From: Toxoplasma gondii ME49
Lineage: Eukaryota; Apicomplexa; Conoidasida; Eucoccidiorida; Sarcocystidae
DNA length: 64,000 bases
Direction of reading: 5' to 3'
NCBI RefSeq assembly: GCF_000006565.2
Contig: NC_031474.1
Coordinates: forward strand, 1-64,000
Every line of letters starts with the position of its first letter. Positions within the stretch are counted from its first letter, which is position 1. Positions 12,541-23,727 of the stretch are shown one piece after another. A program made the translations under genes and the position numbers. A model generated the notes under the pieces. It saw only the letters and a list, made by a program, of their open reading frames with translations, made no database searches and was not told the DNA's origin.

Positions 12541-14174
12541 ATGCACCAGTCTCTTGCCTCGAAACATCCTTCTTCTACGTCTACGCATAAGACCCAAAGC
12601 TGACTCCACGAACGTAAACTCACTCCTGTCCCCTAATCACAAAAGCACACACACATGCACAAAGTTGTGCAACCCCATCCACGGAACTCGTGTTCGATCT
12701 CATCTGTCACACGGGCCTCTTGACGATCGACACACCATTCCAACAAAAACGTGTTCTTCCCGCACCCGCTCTCCCTTCATCGGCGTCAGCTACAACGCGT
12801 TGCTAGCTCGTGTGCCTCACGCTCAGATTCTCAGGCCCGCACTTCCGCCATTGGCCTCCCACACTTGGATCTCTCGTGGGCCTGCCATCGACAACGAGAT
12901 GCTATGTAGTTGCTGCTCACGCACCCTCCCTCCAAACCGCAAGCCCCCGCGCGTACCCCCCACCACCCGGACACGGTGTAATCGTCCACGCCCTGCAGCC
13001 ACAGACACAAACGTGATCTTACTATCGCAATCTGTGTCCAATAACGACACACCCACAGAGCAAGGCCACGCGACAGGATTCGACACACACTCTTTCCCCT
13101 CCATGCAAACCATTTTTTTCTCATTCCACGCACGACTCGCCTCCAGCACCTCCATCACAGCTTGTTCGCAGCCGGCTTCCACTCTCGACTGCGCCACGCA
13201 GTCAACCCACTTGGATGAACGCTCTTCCTCTCCTGCCGCATACAGAAACGCAACAAGAGACCTCGTGACACAGTAGCCCACAACCTCCCCGCCTTCTCCT
13301 CGACATCACCGGATCCTGCACCGCGAACGAAACCAACCTTCTCTGGTTGCACATTCACCTCTGCCACCATGCACCAGTCTCTTGCCTCGAAACATCCTTC
13401 TTCTACGTCCACGCACAAGCCCCAAAGCTGTCTCCACGTCTCCATTAACGTGAACTCACTTCGTCCGCCTAAGCACAAAAGCACACACACATGCACAAAG
13501 TTGTGCAACCCCATCCACGGAACTCGTGTTCGATCTCATCTGTCACACGGGCCTCTTGACGATCGACACACCATTCCAACAAAAACGTGTTCTTCCCGCA
13601 CCCGCTCTCCCTTCATCGGCGTCAGCTACAACGCGTTGCTAGCTCGTGTGCCTCACGCTCAGATTCTCAGGCCCGCACTTCCGCCATTGGCCTCCCACAC
13701 TTGGATCTCTCGTGGGCCTGCCATCGACAACGAGATGCTATGTAGTTGCTGCTCACGCACCCTCCCTCCAAACCGCAAGCCCCCGCGCGTACCCCCCACC
13801 ACCCGGACACGGTGTAATCGTCCACGCCCTGCAGCCACAGACACAAACGTGATCTTACTATCGCAATCTGTGTCCAATAACGACACACCCACAGAGCAAG
13901 GCCACGCGACAGGATTCGACACACACTCTTTCCCCTCCATGCAAACCACTTTTTTCTCATTCCACGCACGACTCGCCTCCAGCGCCTCCACCACAGCTCG
14001 AACGGAGCCGCCTTCCACTGTCTACTGCGCCACCGCTCCTGCCGCATACAGAAACGCAACAAGAGACCTCGTGACACAGTAGCCCACAACCTCCCCGCCT
14101 TCTCCTCGACATTACCGGATCGTGCCGCGCGAACGAAACCAACCTTCTCTGGTTGCACATTCACCTCTGCCACC
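12541..14174. repeat. Array A, ~820-bp unit type (two units)
   Basis: Here the middle segment is replaced by a shorter one beginning AAACCGCAAGCCCCCGCG (near 12,932 and 13,768), giving units of 828 and 806 bases. Flanks are the same as in the 1000-bp type, so the array mixes two unit forms by module exchange. Confidence 0.8.
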
Positions 14175-14540
14175 ATGCACCAGTCTCTTGCCTCGAAACA
14201 TCCTTCATCCACGTCCACGCACAAGCCCCAAAGCTGTCTCCACGTCTCCATTAACGTGAACTCACTTCGTCCGCCTAAGCACAGAGATACATGCACAAAA
14301 TTGCGCAACCCCATCCAAGGAACTTATGTTCGATCTCATCTGTCACTCGGGTCTCTGGACGATCAACCCACTATTCTAACAGAATCATGTGTCCTTTCCG
14401 CGCGCACGCTCTCGTTTTCCCCGACATAAGCCGCGGTACGTCGCAACCTCGCATGTCTCCCGGCAGGTGCCACGGTTCAGCCATTCGAGTCCCACACTTC
14501 GACTGTCTCTTGGGCCTGCCATCAAGAATGATGGTTCCTC

Positions 14541-15068
14541 ATAGATGCGCGACCGTTTATTCTGGGGCAGGGCAAGCATGTGAGATAGCTAAACAACCAG
14601 AATGAATAACACACTACCTCATGTGGTTTCGTGTTCCTGAGTTACGCTCCAGCCGTTTCAACTACCGTTCTTCACGGTCGCTGCGCTTGCATTTTACCAC
14701 GTGTCATTTACACCCTTTCACGTCGGACAACACTGGGGACGCATGTATATTCTTGTCCACAAAAATGTGTACAAGCATAGTGGAATCTAACGCGAGACCA
14801 AGGTTTGTCACGGAGATACCCTGTTTCCATCTATCACAGTTTTCTGTCTCAGGCTACGATCTCACATTCGCCACCACCTCAGAGTGCATACGCAAGCGTT
14901 TCGCACCCCGAAATCCGCTGGTGCCCAGACGGTGCGAAACATAGTCTAGCACGCCTTGTCGCATCGCCAGAGGTAGCAATATATGTACAACTCCACAACA
15001 AAAATGTAGACACTCACTGACTGCGGCTGGAGACATGCGAAATTCACGACTCCTCACTTAACCACACG
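14541..15068. other. Spacer between array A and the Z1 genes
   Basis: No gene was recognised. Similarity to the start of Z2 becomes clear by eye only from about 15,060. Confidence 0.4.
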
Positions 15069-15538
15069 ATGTTCGCCGTAGCTCGAACAGTCATTGGGTG
15101 GTCTATCATGCCAGGATTCACCTTATGTTTTGCGTCCGCAGTGCTTCAACTAACCGCCGGACCCCTTTTGACACCGATATCAGCTGTGGCTAGCGAACCC
15201 CCAGCGTCAAACCATCCACTTCCGCTGCAGTGTTCAGTGAAACGTAGAGCCTTAGGTCACTCCCATGGATACCTCTGACAATAATCACCACGTCACTGTT
15301 TCAAGCGTGTCTCAGTAGCATGCAACCCTGCAAAGAATTTTAAAGTTAGATAAAAAGAGTTTCCGCATGCGCCGGCATTTCAGATACCGGGGGCGCGTTT
15401 TCCATTTACACACGTGCTATCCCCACCACTGACCGATGTTCTCTAGTAGACGTTACTGTTGTCAGAAGGAGAAGCTGCTACAACAGAGTGACGAAAATGA
15501 CTCTGTATCACACATTTTCATCCGCCGGAGGTACTTGA
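15069..15538 (+). CDS. Small secreted-type protein, two exons (Z1 plus-strand gene)
   Basis: Proposed exon 1 is 15,069-15,236 (56 codons from ATG). The intron is 15,237-15,349 (113 bases, donor TTCA|GTGAAA, acceptor GTTAG|). Exon 2 is 15,350-15,538, ending in TGA, for 118 residues in total. Residues about 10-42 are hydrophobic, as expected of a signal peptide or anchor. Exon 2 aligns without a gap to 52,271-52,468: both have TGGA, then TDRC, VDV and a later Cys at matching places over some 46 codons. Both proposed acceptors lie exactly 27 bases before the same Ile codon, and both donors follow a QCS codon triplet in phase 0. The weak point is the donor (GTGAAA) and the short acceptor tract. 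No family is recognised and the function is unknown. This looks like the intact copy; the Z2 counterpart is broken. Confidence 0.45.
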
Positions 15539-16074
15539 GTAAGTAGCGCCAGCGTGTGTAGCAGCGAGCCATCTGTGACACTATTTCCTATGCCTGCAAG
15601 TTTGCCACAGGAAAGTTCAGGCGTCCACGCTGTAAGATTACCACCTACAACGGAATTGTGGATTAGATAAGAACTTTATGCATGCCACCACAGTAATCTA
15701 CCTGGTCACCCCCCATTCTCGTTGCCGCGCGTTGTTTTCTGTAACCCGATGCTCATAGTACCGTCTTGCTCGACCAGGCACACCTAATCACATCATTCCT
15801 CACAGGAACCAGCGCTGCTCAGGATGCCAGAATTCCACTCACTAACTGCAGCTGATACAATCCAAAGATTCATCGATTTTCCCACGATCAAACCGCTATC
15901 GACCACTATATGATTCGTACCTTCTCAAGAGTCGCTTCTGGCCTTCACATCGTCAATGGTGCCAGCACAACGAAAATGGTGCCTCTGATTTCGTCTCCCG
16001 AATGGCTCGTAAAAGCATCTCCCACAACTCAGACTAGCTCCGCTTTTGCTGAACATTGTTAACTTCAGTGCATA
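15539..16074. other. Z1 spacer, partly conserved with Z2
   Basis: A patch near 15,785-15,860 (CTCAGGA..CCAGAAT..CCACTCACT) matches 52,725-52,800. No gene model could be built. Confidence 0.35.
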
Positions 16075-17716
16075 TCAGGATTTCGACGTGCTCCTACCAC
16101 ATAAATGCAAACTTTTCTGCACTCATGAGGCGGTAATTAGTCAACATGTGCCCCGCGGTGCACGGGACAAGAACCATCCAAACGGAACTCCACAGCTACT
16201 CCAGGCCCTCCCCTCATGCGAAGCGCTCTTCAGTTCACAAGTCGGTCGCCTAGTCAGTCTGGAGATGCAAACGCTGCTAGGTGCCCAAGTCGGATGTTTG
16301 CTTGTTTTTCTGGCAACCGTGTCTGCTTGCTGAGGTTCTCCTCCCCTTCGATGTCTTCTAAAACTCGGCTTCAACAAATCCACATCCACCTGCAACGCTT
16401 ACATTGCTGTAGTACTGTAGCAAAACGCCACAGCAACCACGTAGAGGTAGCGTGCGGCTGAAAGCCTTTACGGTAAAAGGACAGCTGCGTAAATCAGGGT
16501 CTCATGAGCCGTAGCAAACGTACGACATTTGACACATGAAACAAACAACCCATGGGACAATCTAACAGCGCGTTGATGCGTCGTCGCTTCAATGACTGAC
16601 GAATATTCGAAGATGGAGCTTCCTTGAGGCACCCCGCTGCATTCGAAACAAGCGAATGAGCAGTGGAATCTCTAGCAAAAGGCAGGCAAGCTTACGAGTA
16701 GTCCTATGGCGATAACGGTTGCGAGTCCAAGGGCAACCTGCAGATCACAAGAAAGAGACAGAGCGACAGCAAATTAGAAGTGCGCAGCCTCGTGAGGATT
16801 AAGTGACTCACCACTGTGAAAAACGGGGAACGTATGAGGCTACATTCGTTTCGGTCAAGCACAGATCAACATCTATTATCACCATCAGCGTCTTGCTTCA
16901 CTACTGTATGTGGGATCTCCTAGTGCGACGAGTCCATGCAGCGGATACAGGCGAGTGGAATCTCATCATGATGAAGGCTGGGGCAGTTTAATACACACAG
17001 CGTCGTCTTACGGTCAAATTGGTCCCTCCTTTATGAAAACGACTTAAAGCTACGAAAGCTACGTTGAACAGCCGCTGGAAGACCACAGATACTTTCTTTT
17101 TGCGTCATTCTCAACGGTGAATCTGAGGCAGAGTTGCATAAACAGGAACAACTGTATGGAATCAGGCGGACGGTACTTACTTTGAGCTTTGGCCGCTGCG
17201 CTCTGGGTTCCTGAAACCACAGACATTAGAGCAAATTTACTAAAAACTATCTGAAGCGAAGAAGGGTCAAAACATCATTTGGGGAATTGCGGAAGAGAGC
17301 CGCCGGGAGAGACACAAATCAGGAAAGGCACTTGCGGCACATCAATCGCTAGGACAATGTTCTGCATCTGTTCATACGCGCCAAAGATATTGAGTGCTTT
17401 TACAACGTATAAATCTTTGGTGGATACCGATTTACTTCATCTTCTTCAGAAGCGAGAGCACACAGCTATTGTTAGCTTCATCGCTATCACTGAACTGTTA
17501 CGAAAATCTCAGACGCAAGCGAACTTCCTGCCCGTACACGGTGGTAAAAGCGAGCGGATGAACAAGGCCTGCAGCAGCAACTTAGCAATCGTTAACGCGA
17601 TGGTTCTTCCTCTGGATCCTCAACGATGACGAGAAGCTTCACTATCCCATGTTTCCAACCGCAGACGATAAAGTACTTCTGGAGACGATCCAGAATGGAT
17701 TATGCCGTGACGCATA

Positions 17717-17764
17717 TAAATAGCACTATGGATAGTTACAAATAAATAGCACTATGGATAGCTA
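17717..17764. repeat. Short tandem duplication
   Basis: AAATAGCACTATGGATAG is repeated twice in a row with one change after it (TTACA, then CTACA). It lies in the long intron of the Z1 gene. Confidence 0.8.
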
Positions 17765-18047
17765 CAGGGCGTATTTTCTTGAAAACTAGAAATACGTAGT
17801 TGCAACAGTAAACTAGTGCAACACTTTCCACAGGAAGTACTAAGGAAAGTGCATAAGAATTTTCTTTCTCTGTATTTCCAGAAAACCTGGAAAAACGACG
17901 ATATCCTAAAATAGGGTCCAAGTTCCTGAGGCATGTAGCTCTGTAATTTAAACGTAAATATCACAAACTCATGATCAGTCCGTAAAAAGCGATCGCGCAT
18001 AGACAATATCTATATCCAGTGATATGAAAAAGCTACGCACTAAATTT

Positions 18048-18275
18048 ATGGTTATTATTCTGTTAATGTCGGCTTTGTGTAAGACATATGGCAAAGCCTT
18101 TGTACTAATCTATATTGGAGAGTCACAAGTCGCTCGAAGAAAAACTACGGTAATTACCTTTATTCTAGTTCTGCCAGTGAACCCTCTTGATCTGATCCTA
18201 ATTTGTTTTAGGCATGCGAGGAATGCCACATGGACTGCTCGGTTTTTATATGGCACACGGGCATTCTACCACTAA
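18048..18275 (+). CDS. Possible small plus-strand ORF inside the Z1 intron
   Basis: This ORF starts at an ATG that aligns with the ATG at 55,195 in Z2. The first 17 codons pair without gaps and share a YGKA motif followed by IG.S. The N-terminus is hydrophobic. After about 25 codons the copies differ by an 11-base net indel and the frames part, so it may be a relic or chance. It lies antisense within the long intron between E3 and E4 of the minus-strand gene. Confidence 0.2.
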   Translation: MVIILLMSALCKTYGKAFVLIYIGESQVARRKTTVITFILVLPVNPLDLILICFRHARNATWTARFLYGTRAFYH

Positions 18276-20277
18276 TTCACTGGTTGCTCAATTTCACTAC
18301 CGCAGACGGGAACTTTTTCGATACACAGTGAAGAAGGGAATCAGCAAGACACCTCAATGCACACGAGGGATGCAACACTCGTCATGCTGAGTCCAGCACG
18401 AAAAGCAACTCCGTGAGGTATTAGCGATTAGCTACCGAAGTGGAAGCCACTGCCCATGCGATCTGTTCTATCGATAACTCCGTAAGCCCTGAAAATTTGA
18501 CTTCGTTATTGCCCTCCCCGTGATCTGTTTAGACCTCATGCTATGGAGTCTGGGGAACGTATCCTTTCGGACAAACCAAACTTGTTTACATTGGATTCGC
18601 GCAACGAGCTCCAAACCCCCATGGCCCCTCATTTCTATTGAAATGTCTATCACAATGTCTTGACTGGAAACAGCTCCGCTCCGGAGTCGGATCCAGTCAC
18701 GAAGCTGGCCTGCACTACATGTCCTGGGCTACGCATAATTACTTCATATGTGGTCGCTCAGATACCACAAGCTGAACCGCACCATCTGCCCCCCCACCCC
18801 CACAACAAAAACGTGAAAACGGGCCGCTCCCCACCAAAGGTAAGTCAAGTGTGTCTCTCTTTCCAGTGACAATAAGCACAAAAGGTGACTGCAGGTCCGT
18901 TTGCCCCAGCCCTTCTGACCATCAGCGTTGCCTTACTTTTGTTCTGAGTTGGATGGAAATATCAGAAGACTGAACCATCAGTATTGTAACGCTCCGCTCC
19001 ACGACTGAATCGGCAACATGTCTTGCTCCGTGTCTACAGGATGACTACGTTCATGTGTACACACACGGGGCCAGCCCACGGCTCTGCCGCAAGTGCAAGA
19101 TACCTGGCAGCAAACCTCAGAAAGCAACTCCTAACTCACGTCAAGCCCAAAGACTGAAATCCGTCTGGAAGCACTTCGATTACGTCTCGATGTACGCAAG
19201 CAAAACCGCCATTTCAACGAAACAATATCGAGCCATCTCCTTCATCAGACTTACTCCCCTGTCGAGAGCATAAAGGCAACAGAGGCGCTCCAAAATTGAT
19301 GTGCATCGCTGAGAGAGGATTCCAGATATTTTTGACTCAAAGCTGTAACACTGTTTGGTAAACACTTCGTCCGACTCTCTCCGCCTGCGCTTTGCAGAAA
19401 CTCCCGAAAAAAGCGATCCATAGACAGTTCTACGACTCACGGGCATCAGTGGGCAGTGAACGGCCGCCTATTATCGTCGACCCGAATTTTTCCCCATTCA
19501 ACAGAGCGACTGCAACAGCACCGGCTGCCACCCTGCACAGTCACATCCACACAGAAAGGAATGACAACCGAGGCGTTTGTGGATCTGTTTGCTGTGTTGT
19601 CATTTTCAACGAGACGTTTGTAGGGTATACGTGTTACAGAAAGTGGTTGCTCTTGGGACAGGATCAAAGGAGGCATCCTATACACTATCGCCTTACTTCA
19701 TGCCCCGCCGAGTCGAATCAGAAAACACCACGTATATGCTATGAGCCTCAGACCGTTTCAGAATTGAATCAAGCTGTGAGTATACTTACAGAGTCGTGAA
19801 GAATATCGCTCCGAGCTTGCCATTCCTACGAACACTTGGTATGCGGGTTCCGCCCAACGACGTCCTTCTATGCAGTTTAGTCTCCTTTGAGATCGCTGCG
19901 CCGTCATTCAACCCCTCTAATATACTCTCGTTGGTGTCTTCGTCCTCTGGGTTACTCCGGGTCCGAGAGGCTGAACTTTCATTTTCTTCGATGTCGTCAA
20001 CGTACAGAGACGTGTCGAGCCCCCCAGTAGATGCGTGCATCGCCTCAGCCCCGAAGGACAGCGTTGCGGTGGAGTCGCCAGGCACAAGAGACTGAAGAGC
20101 TACTAGAGCAATGAAGGCATAGAGAGAAATAAGGAGCCCGGTGGAATGAGGTCGCAATTTGTGAATGGCGCGAAGAGGGATTCGCATCGGACTTCTCTTG
20201 TGGACACAAGTAGTCGCCGTCTTCTTGTCCTCGCTCGCTCCTACAGAGGAGCCCAACCGGCAACCTAGATGCGGCAT

Positions 20278-23200
20278 GTTGTGCGATGAACGAAAAACGA
20301 ATGGGCGATCAATGATAAAGCACAGAGTCAAAAGGATGCAATATGCGAAAACCGGACGCACTGCAAACGTCTGCCCTTCACGGACAGAACTGGAGCGGAA
20401 CACACAATGAGGTTAGTATAATGTCAGACGAACCGAGAAAGCTGAGGGAAGAAGTTCGACACAAATTTGACAGATAAATAGTTTTCTAGAGAAACTTCGA
20501 AACGTTGAGAACCAGCCGAACTTACAGCTGTCTCCCCACTCAAGGCGACCGGGTCCGGATGACTGTCGAAGGAACTTCGCGGCATGCGCCTTATAGTGGA
20601 TGTGAGCTCTGGAGCACACTGCTGTTGCATGCATTCCGCGCTGCAGCTCGACGCTCAGCCAAGGGAAACGTACTGAATCCGCTGACGCCGCCAGTTCAAC
20701 ACTTTTGCGTTGTCACTACTCGTGTTGCTTGCGGAACTGGCCAACCCAAAACAACGCTGTCGTTTCTCCACCATTTCAATTTTCCTCCCGTGCTATCGGG
20801 AATCCCATGTGATAACACTCATACAGACGACTGAAAAATGTTCGGCTGTGTTTGCCTCCCAAGTTTAGGCAGATGAGAGTTGTCTCTGCGTTTAGAATTC
20901 TTGCGAAGAGGAAACACAACATTCGGTCGTTTCTCACCACTGGTCCGGTTGACTCTCCTGTTCACTTACGGTGGAACAGCAGTGATCATGACAGGAGGAG
21001 CTGCAGGCTAGAAACAGCTTCCAAGCACTTCCAGGCCGAGTGGCACTGCTGCTGTAATGCCCTGTATTTAAAATATGCAGAGCTTAGTCCCAAATTCCTA
21101 ACGCATCCCGCCGAAAAGAGGTGTGTTTATTTGTATATACAAGAAGGAAGCTTAACAAGCTCACCTGCGGCATACCACCCTATCAATCACCCGTTTCCGA
21201 AGAATCATACGGCGACGCCGAGGTGCCGTTGCAGGCTCAGGTCCCTATCAGGTTTTCCAGAATCAGTTCAATTTTTTTAGGGATCTCCTCCAGATTTGGT
21301 GGTGATTAAAGGTTGTGTCATTAACGATAGGCGATTGTTTTGCTCATCGCGGTACATTTTTTATTCAGCAATCCATCCTCGCTCTGCGCCTTCCGAAGTA
21401 GCTGAGTGGACACTGCAAAACGCTGGCGACTTTTTTTTCGCTCGATGTCTTTTCGATATGCCCGTGGATTGTCCCCGTGTATTCTGTCCGAGCTTTTCGT
21501 CATCACCAAGCTGATATGAAGTGCTTGTTACGCCAACAAGGAACCGGGCAACCTTCCAGTGTAAGATAAAACGGCAGTGAGAAAAAACCTCCAAACATTC
21601 GAAGGATTCAGCCTAAATGTAGTCCAGGTTCCACATTTCGAGGGACTTAGCTAAAACATAGTTTTTGATTTGCCAAACTTCAGCGTCCCCTTCGTCCTTG
21701 TTCGAAACCTAGGATCTCCGCTCTATTTGTCGATCTACTTGTCTCCTTTCTTCCGTATATTCCGCGTCTTCTTCTTTGCCTTTTTTCTATGCACGTAGTC
21801 ATCCAGCTCCTTCCTCCTGTTTGCGGACGGCGGTGCCCGTGCCAACGCAGCGTAATAAATCCTACGGCCATAGGGCGAAAAAACACGTCCCAACACAGCA
21901 GCATGTTGGAATGAGAGAAGGGAAACCGGATGAAAACGAATCCGGGACTATCAATTCCCAAATTCGCTGGTACAGCCTGCTAACACAGAGCAGTCTCCGG
22001 GCCAATCAGAGCCTTAGGTGGATGTATTCTCCCTGGGCGTATGGCGTATTTAATCTCTCCCAAACTCTTGCACTAGCTTTACACCACATCACTTCGTCGA
22101 CTGGCATTGTCGCTTCGTCCTGTAGCTCGAGTTCAGGTTCTGTCTGGTCCAATTCAACCTTATCCATCTCGACGACGAGAAGCCAATCTTACCATCTCTC
22201 TTGGACACAAAAACTTAGTCCCTCTGAAAGTCGTATTATAAACTGTCTGTACTGTTGAATGTTGGCAGTCGATACAGGGGTCAGTCGGAGAGTCTGAACG
22301 CGGTGTGATGCCATTTATTTCAGTGTTCAATTCATCGTTTACTGAAGTGTTGATCCTGCCCGCCCTCTTTTCTACATTCAAGCATTTTTATGCGAGGCGG
22401 CTGGCGGTGGGGGACAACATAGGTGCGGCGCTCGATACTACTGCGGCCACTAAAGAAACACTCCCTCGAGCTTTGTGTTGTTTCAGTCAAATGCAACTAT
22501 CCTCGTTGATCCTTCGACCTACGACACTTGACGGAAGGCGAGCAATGCACTCACAGTTATCAGTGTTCGAGTCTTTTGCAACGCACAAAAGCTTTCGTGT
22601 CCCATTTAGGGATAACAAATGTTACATTTATTGAACAAGGACACTGCCAGTACAAACCAGCACCAGACAGCCCGTGTAGCTTCAGGCAGGACAAGAACCA
22701 CCCGTCAAAATTCACTTGGTCTCTTCACAATAGTTCCACCGTTTTCGAGGATCAGATACAGGGTGTGAATTGCGTGGGAAGTTCAACATACGCGCATAAC
22801 GAATGGGTTCGCAATGATCATGGAAAAACAATACCAGAGAGAAGGTACGCGCTTCGTGGTGACTTTGACGACACCGGGTAGACGTTTTCCGTAGGCCGGC
22901 ACCGGGACTGATGTTCGTAATCCCGCTTGTTGCGGACGCTTTTCTGATGGCTTGAACAGCGCCGCCCCCAAATGCCTGCGATACGTGCGCGTTCATTTTC
23001 TCCACTGTCCTGCAGTTGTTTCGTTAAGAACAACAGTTTAAAAAAAGTAACCCATGTTTTTGCGCACTTGTGCAACACTACATGCCCCTGAAAAAATAGT
23101 ATTATGAAATGAGCCTGTTGTAAACACCGGCCTCTACGGCACAAGCCTCTCCCGTCCTTGTTCGCTTCGCCGCTATCTCGGTTTCTCTCTTCTGCCCCAT

Positions 23201-23397
23201 GTGCGACACACAGATCTGTTCTCCGTTCGGGAACCAGTAAATATTTCGAATCACTATTTTGCGACTACAAATATAATATGGGGCGATGAATCACTCTTCG
23301 CCACTGTAAGCCTGACTGTCTGTCGCTCGTATGATTAACCACTGGTTGCATATTCACACGGACGACGTTGCAAACGAGGAGAGTGCAGAAGAATGGG
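20278..23397. other. Z1 right flank and inter-module spacer
   Basis: About 20,870-21,300 aligns with 59,330-59,780 (GGTGGAACAGCA motif, then ACCTGC and CACC..TAT..CACC patches), which extends the Z duplication past the gene. Further right, to 23.4 kb, no gene, RNA or repeat is recognised. Confidence 0.45.
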
Positions 23398-23727
23398 TCA
23401 GAGAGCGACTTGGACTACGGAAAGGATGACAAGAACCACGTGCACCTGAAGCCTGTGACATGTTCTATTAAATTTTTCATGCATATGACTTTTCAGACTG
23501 GTGTCAACTTCCCCTCTTGTCTCTCCGTAATCGTCCAATATGTCGCGGTGCCGACAAAATCCTGGTAACCTCTGGAAGACAGCCAGATGGCACCGCTCGT
23601 GAGCGAGAAACTGAGGTTCACCTCCGCGAATGAAGTTGCTGCTTTCTTCAGCATTTTCTCTTTTGTTGACAGAACCGGGAATGCAACAGTCTCGCTCATC
23701 CGACTGACACCATATCTTGACAAACAT
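23398..23727 (-). CDS. X2 frame: hypothetical 109-aa protein, homologous to the X1 frame
   Basis: ATG is at 23,727-23,725 with an in-frame TAG directly before it, and the stop is at 23,398. The frame matches the X1 frame at 2,191-1,862: MF at the start, CQS, (D/N)FIR at residues 31-34, and RGEV before a short C-terminal tail. The last residues are hydrophobic (VHVVLVILSVVQVAL), which X1 lacks. The middle is read in a different frame from X1 because of two compensating indels, so only the ends are conserved as protein. There is no known domain. The TAG before the ATG could instead be a splice acceptor, making this an internal exon. Confidence 0.3.
   Translation of the reverse strand: MFVKIWCQSDERDCCIPGSVNKRENAEESSNFIRGGEPQFLAHERCHLAVFQRLPGFCRHRDILDDYGETRGEVDTSLKSHMHEKFNRTCHRLQVHVVLVILSVVQVAL

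Larger units (their letters stand above)
9840..14540. repeat. Satellite array A
   Basis: Tandem C/A-rich units are marked by a shared landmark ATGCACCAGTCTCTTGCC at 10,543, 11,541, 12,541, 13,369 and 14,175 (spacings 998, 1000, 828, 806). Units are almost identical except for the first (about 9,840-10,540) and the decayed last (14,290-14,540). The segment TGCAACCCCATCCACGGAAC is shared in diverged form with array C. Long P/T/S/H-rich plus-strand frames and W/C/R-rich minus-strand frames recur in every unit. They are shared because the units are recent copies. Confidence 0.9.
16075..20277 (-). pseudogene. Z family membrane-protein gene, copy 1 (disrupted)
   Basis: Candidate exons on the minus strand: E1 20,277-19,790; E2 19,532-19,255; E3 18,970-18,938 (33 nt); E4 17,210-17,181 (30 nt); E5 16,737-16,696 (42 nt); E6 16,414-16,403 (12 nt); E7 16,116-16,075. 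All are bounded by AG and GTAAG-type signals and align with copy 2. E1 encodes a basic N-terminus with GASED, a hydrophobic segment (LLISLYAFIALVALQSLV, a recessed signal or anchor), then an acidic Ser-rich region. IFFTTL at its end continues into VAAGAVAVALL of E2, giving a second hydrophobic segment across the junction. E5 encodes VALGLATVIAIGLL, a third. E2 holds a TAG at 19,432-19,430 and a +1 base just after it, so translation would stop after about 196 residues. An upstream in-frame stop at 20,415 and the first ATG at 20,277 fix the start. It resembles variable subtelomeric families of T. gondii; letter and function are unknown. Confidence 0.55.

Noticed and set aside
10556..14082. Plus-strand frames of 170-240 codons and minus-strand frames up to 215 codons in array A
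   Set aside because: They occur in every unit because units are near-identical. Composition (P/T/S/H on one strand, W/C/R on the other) follows C/A bias, and no splice or domain evidence was seen.
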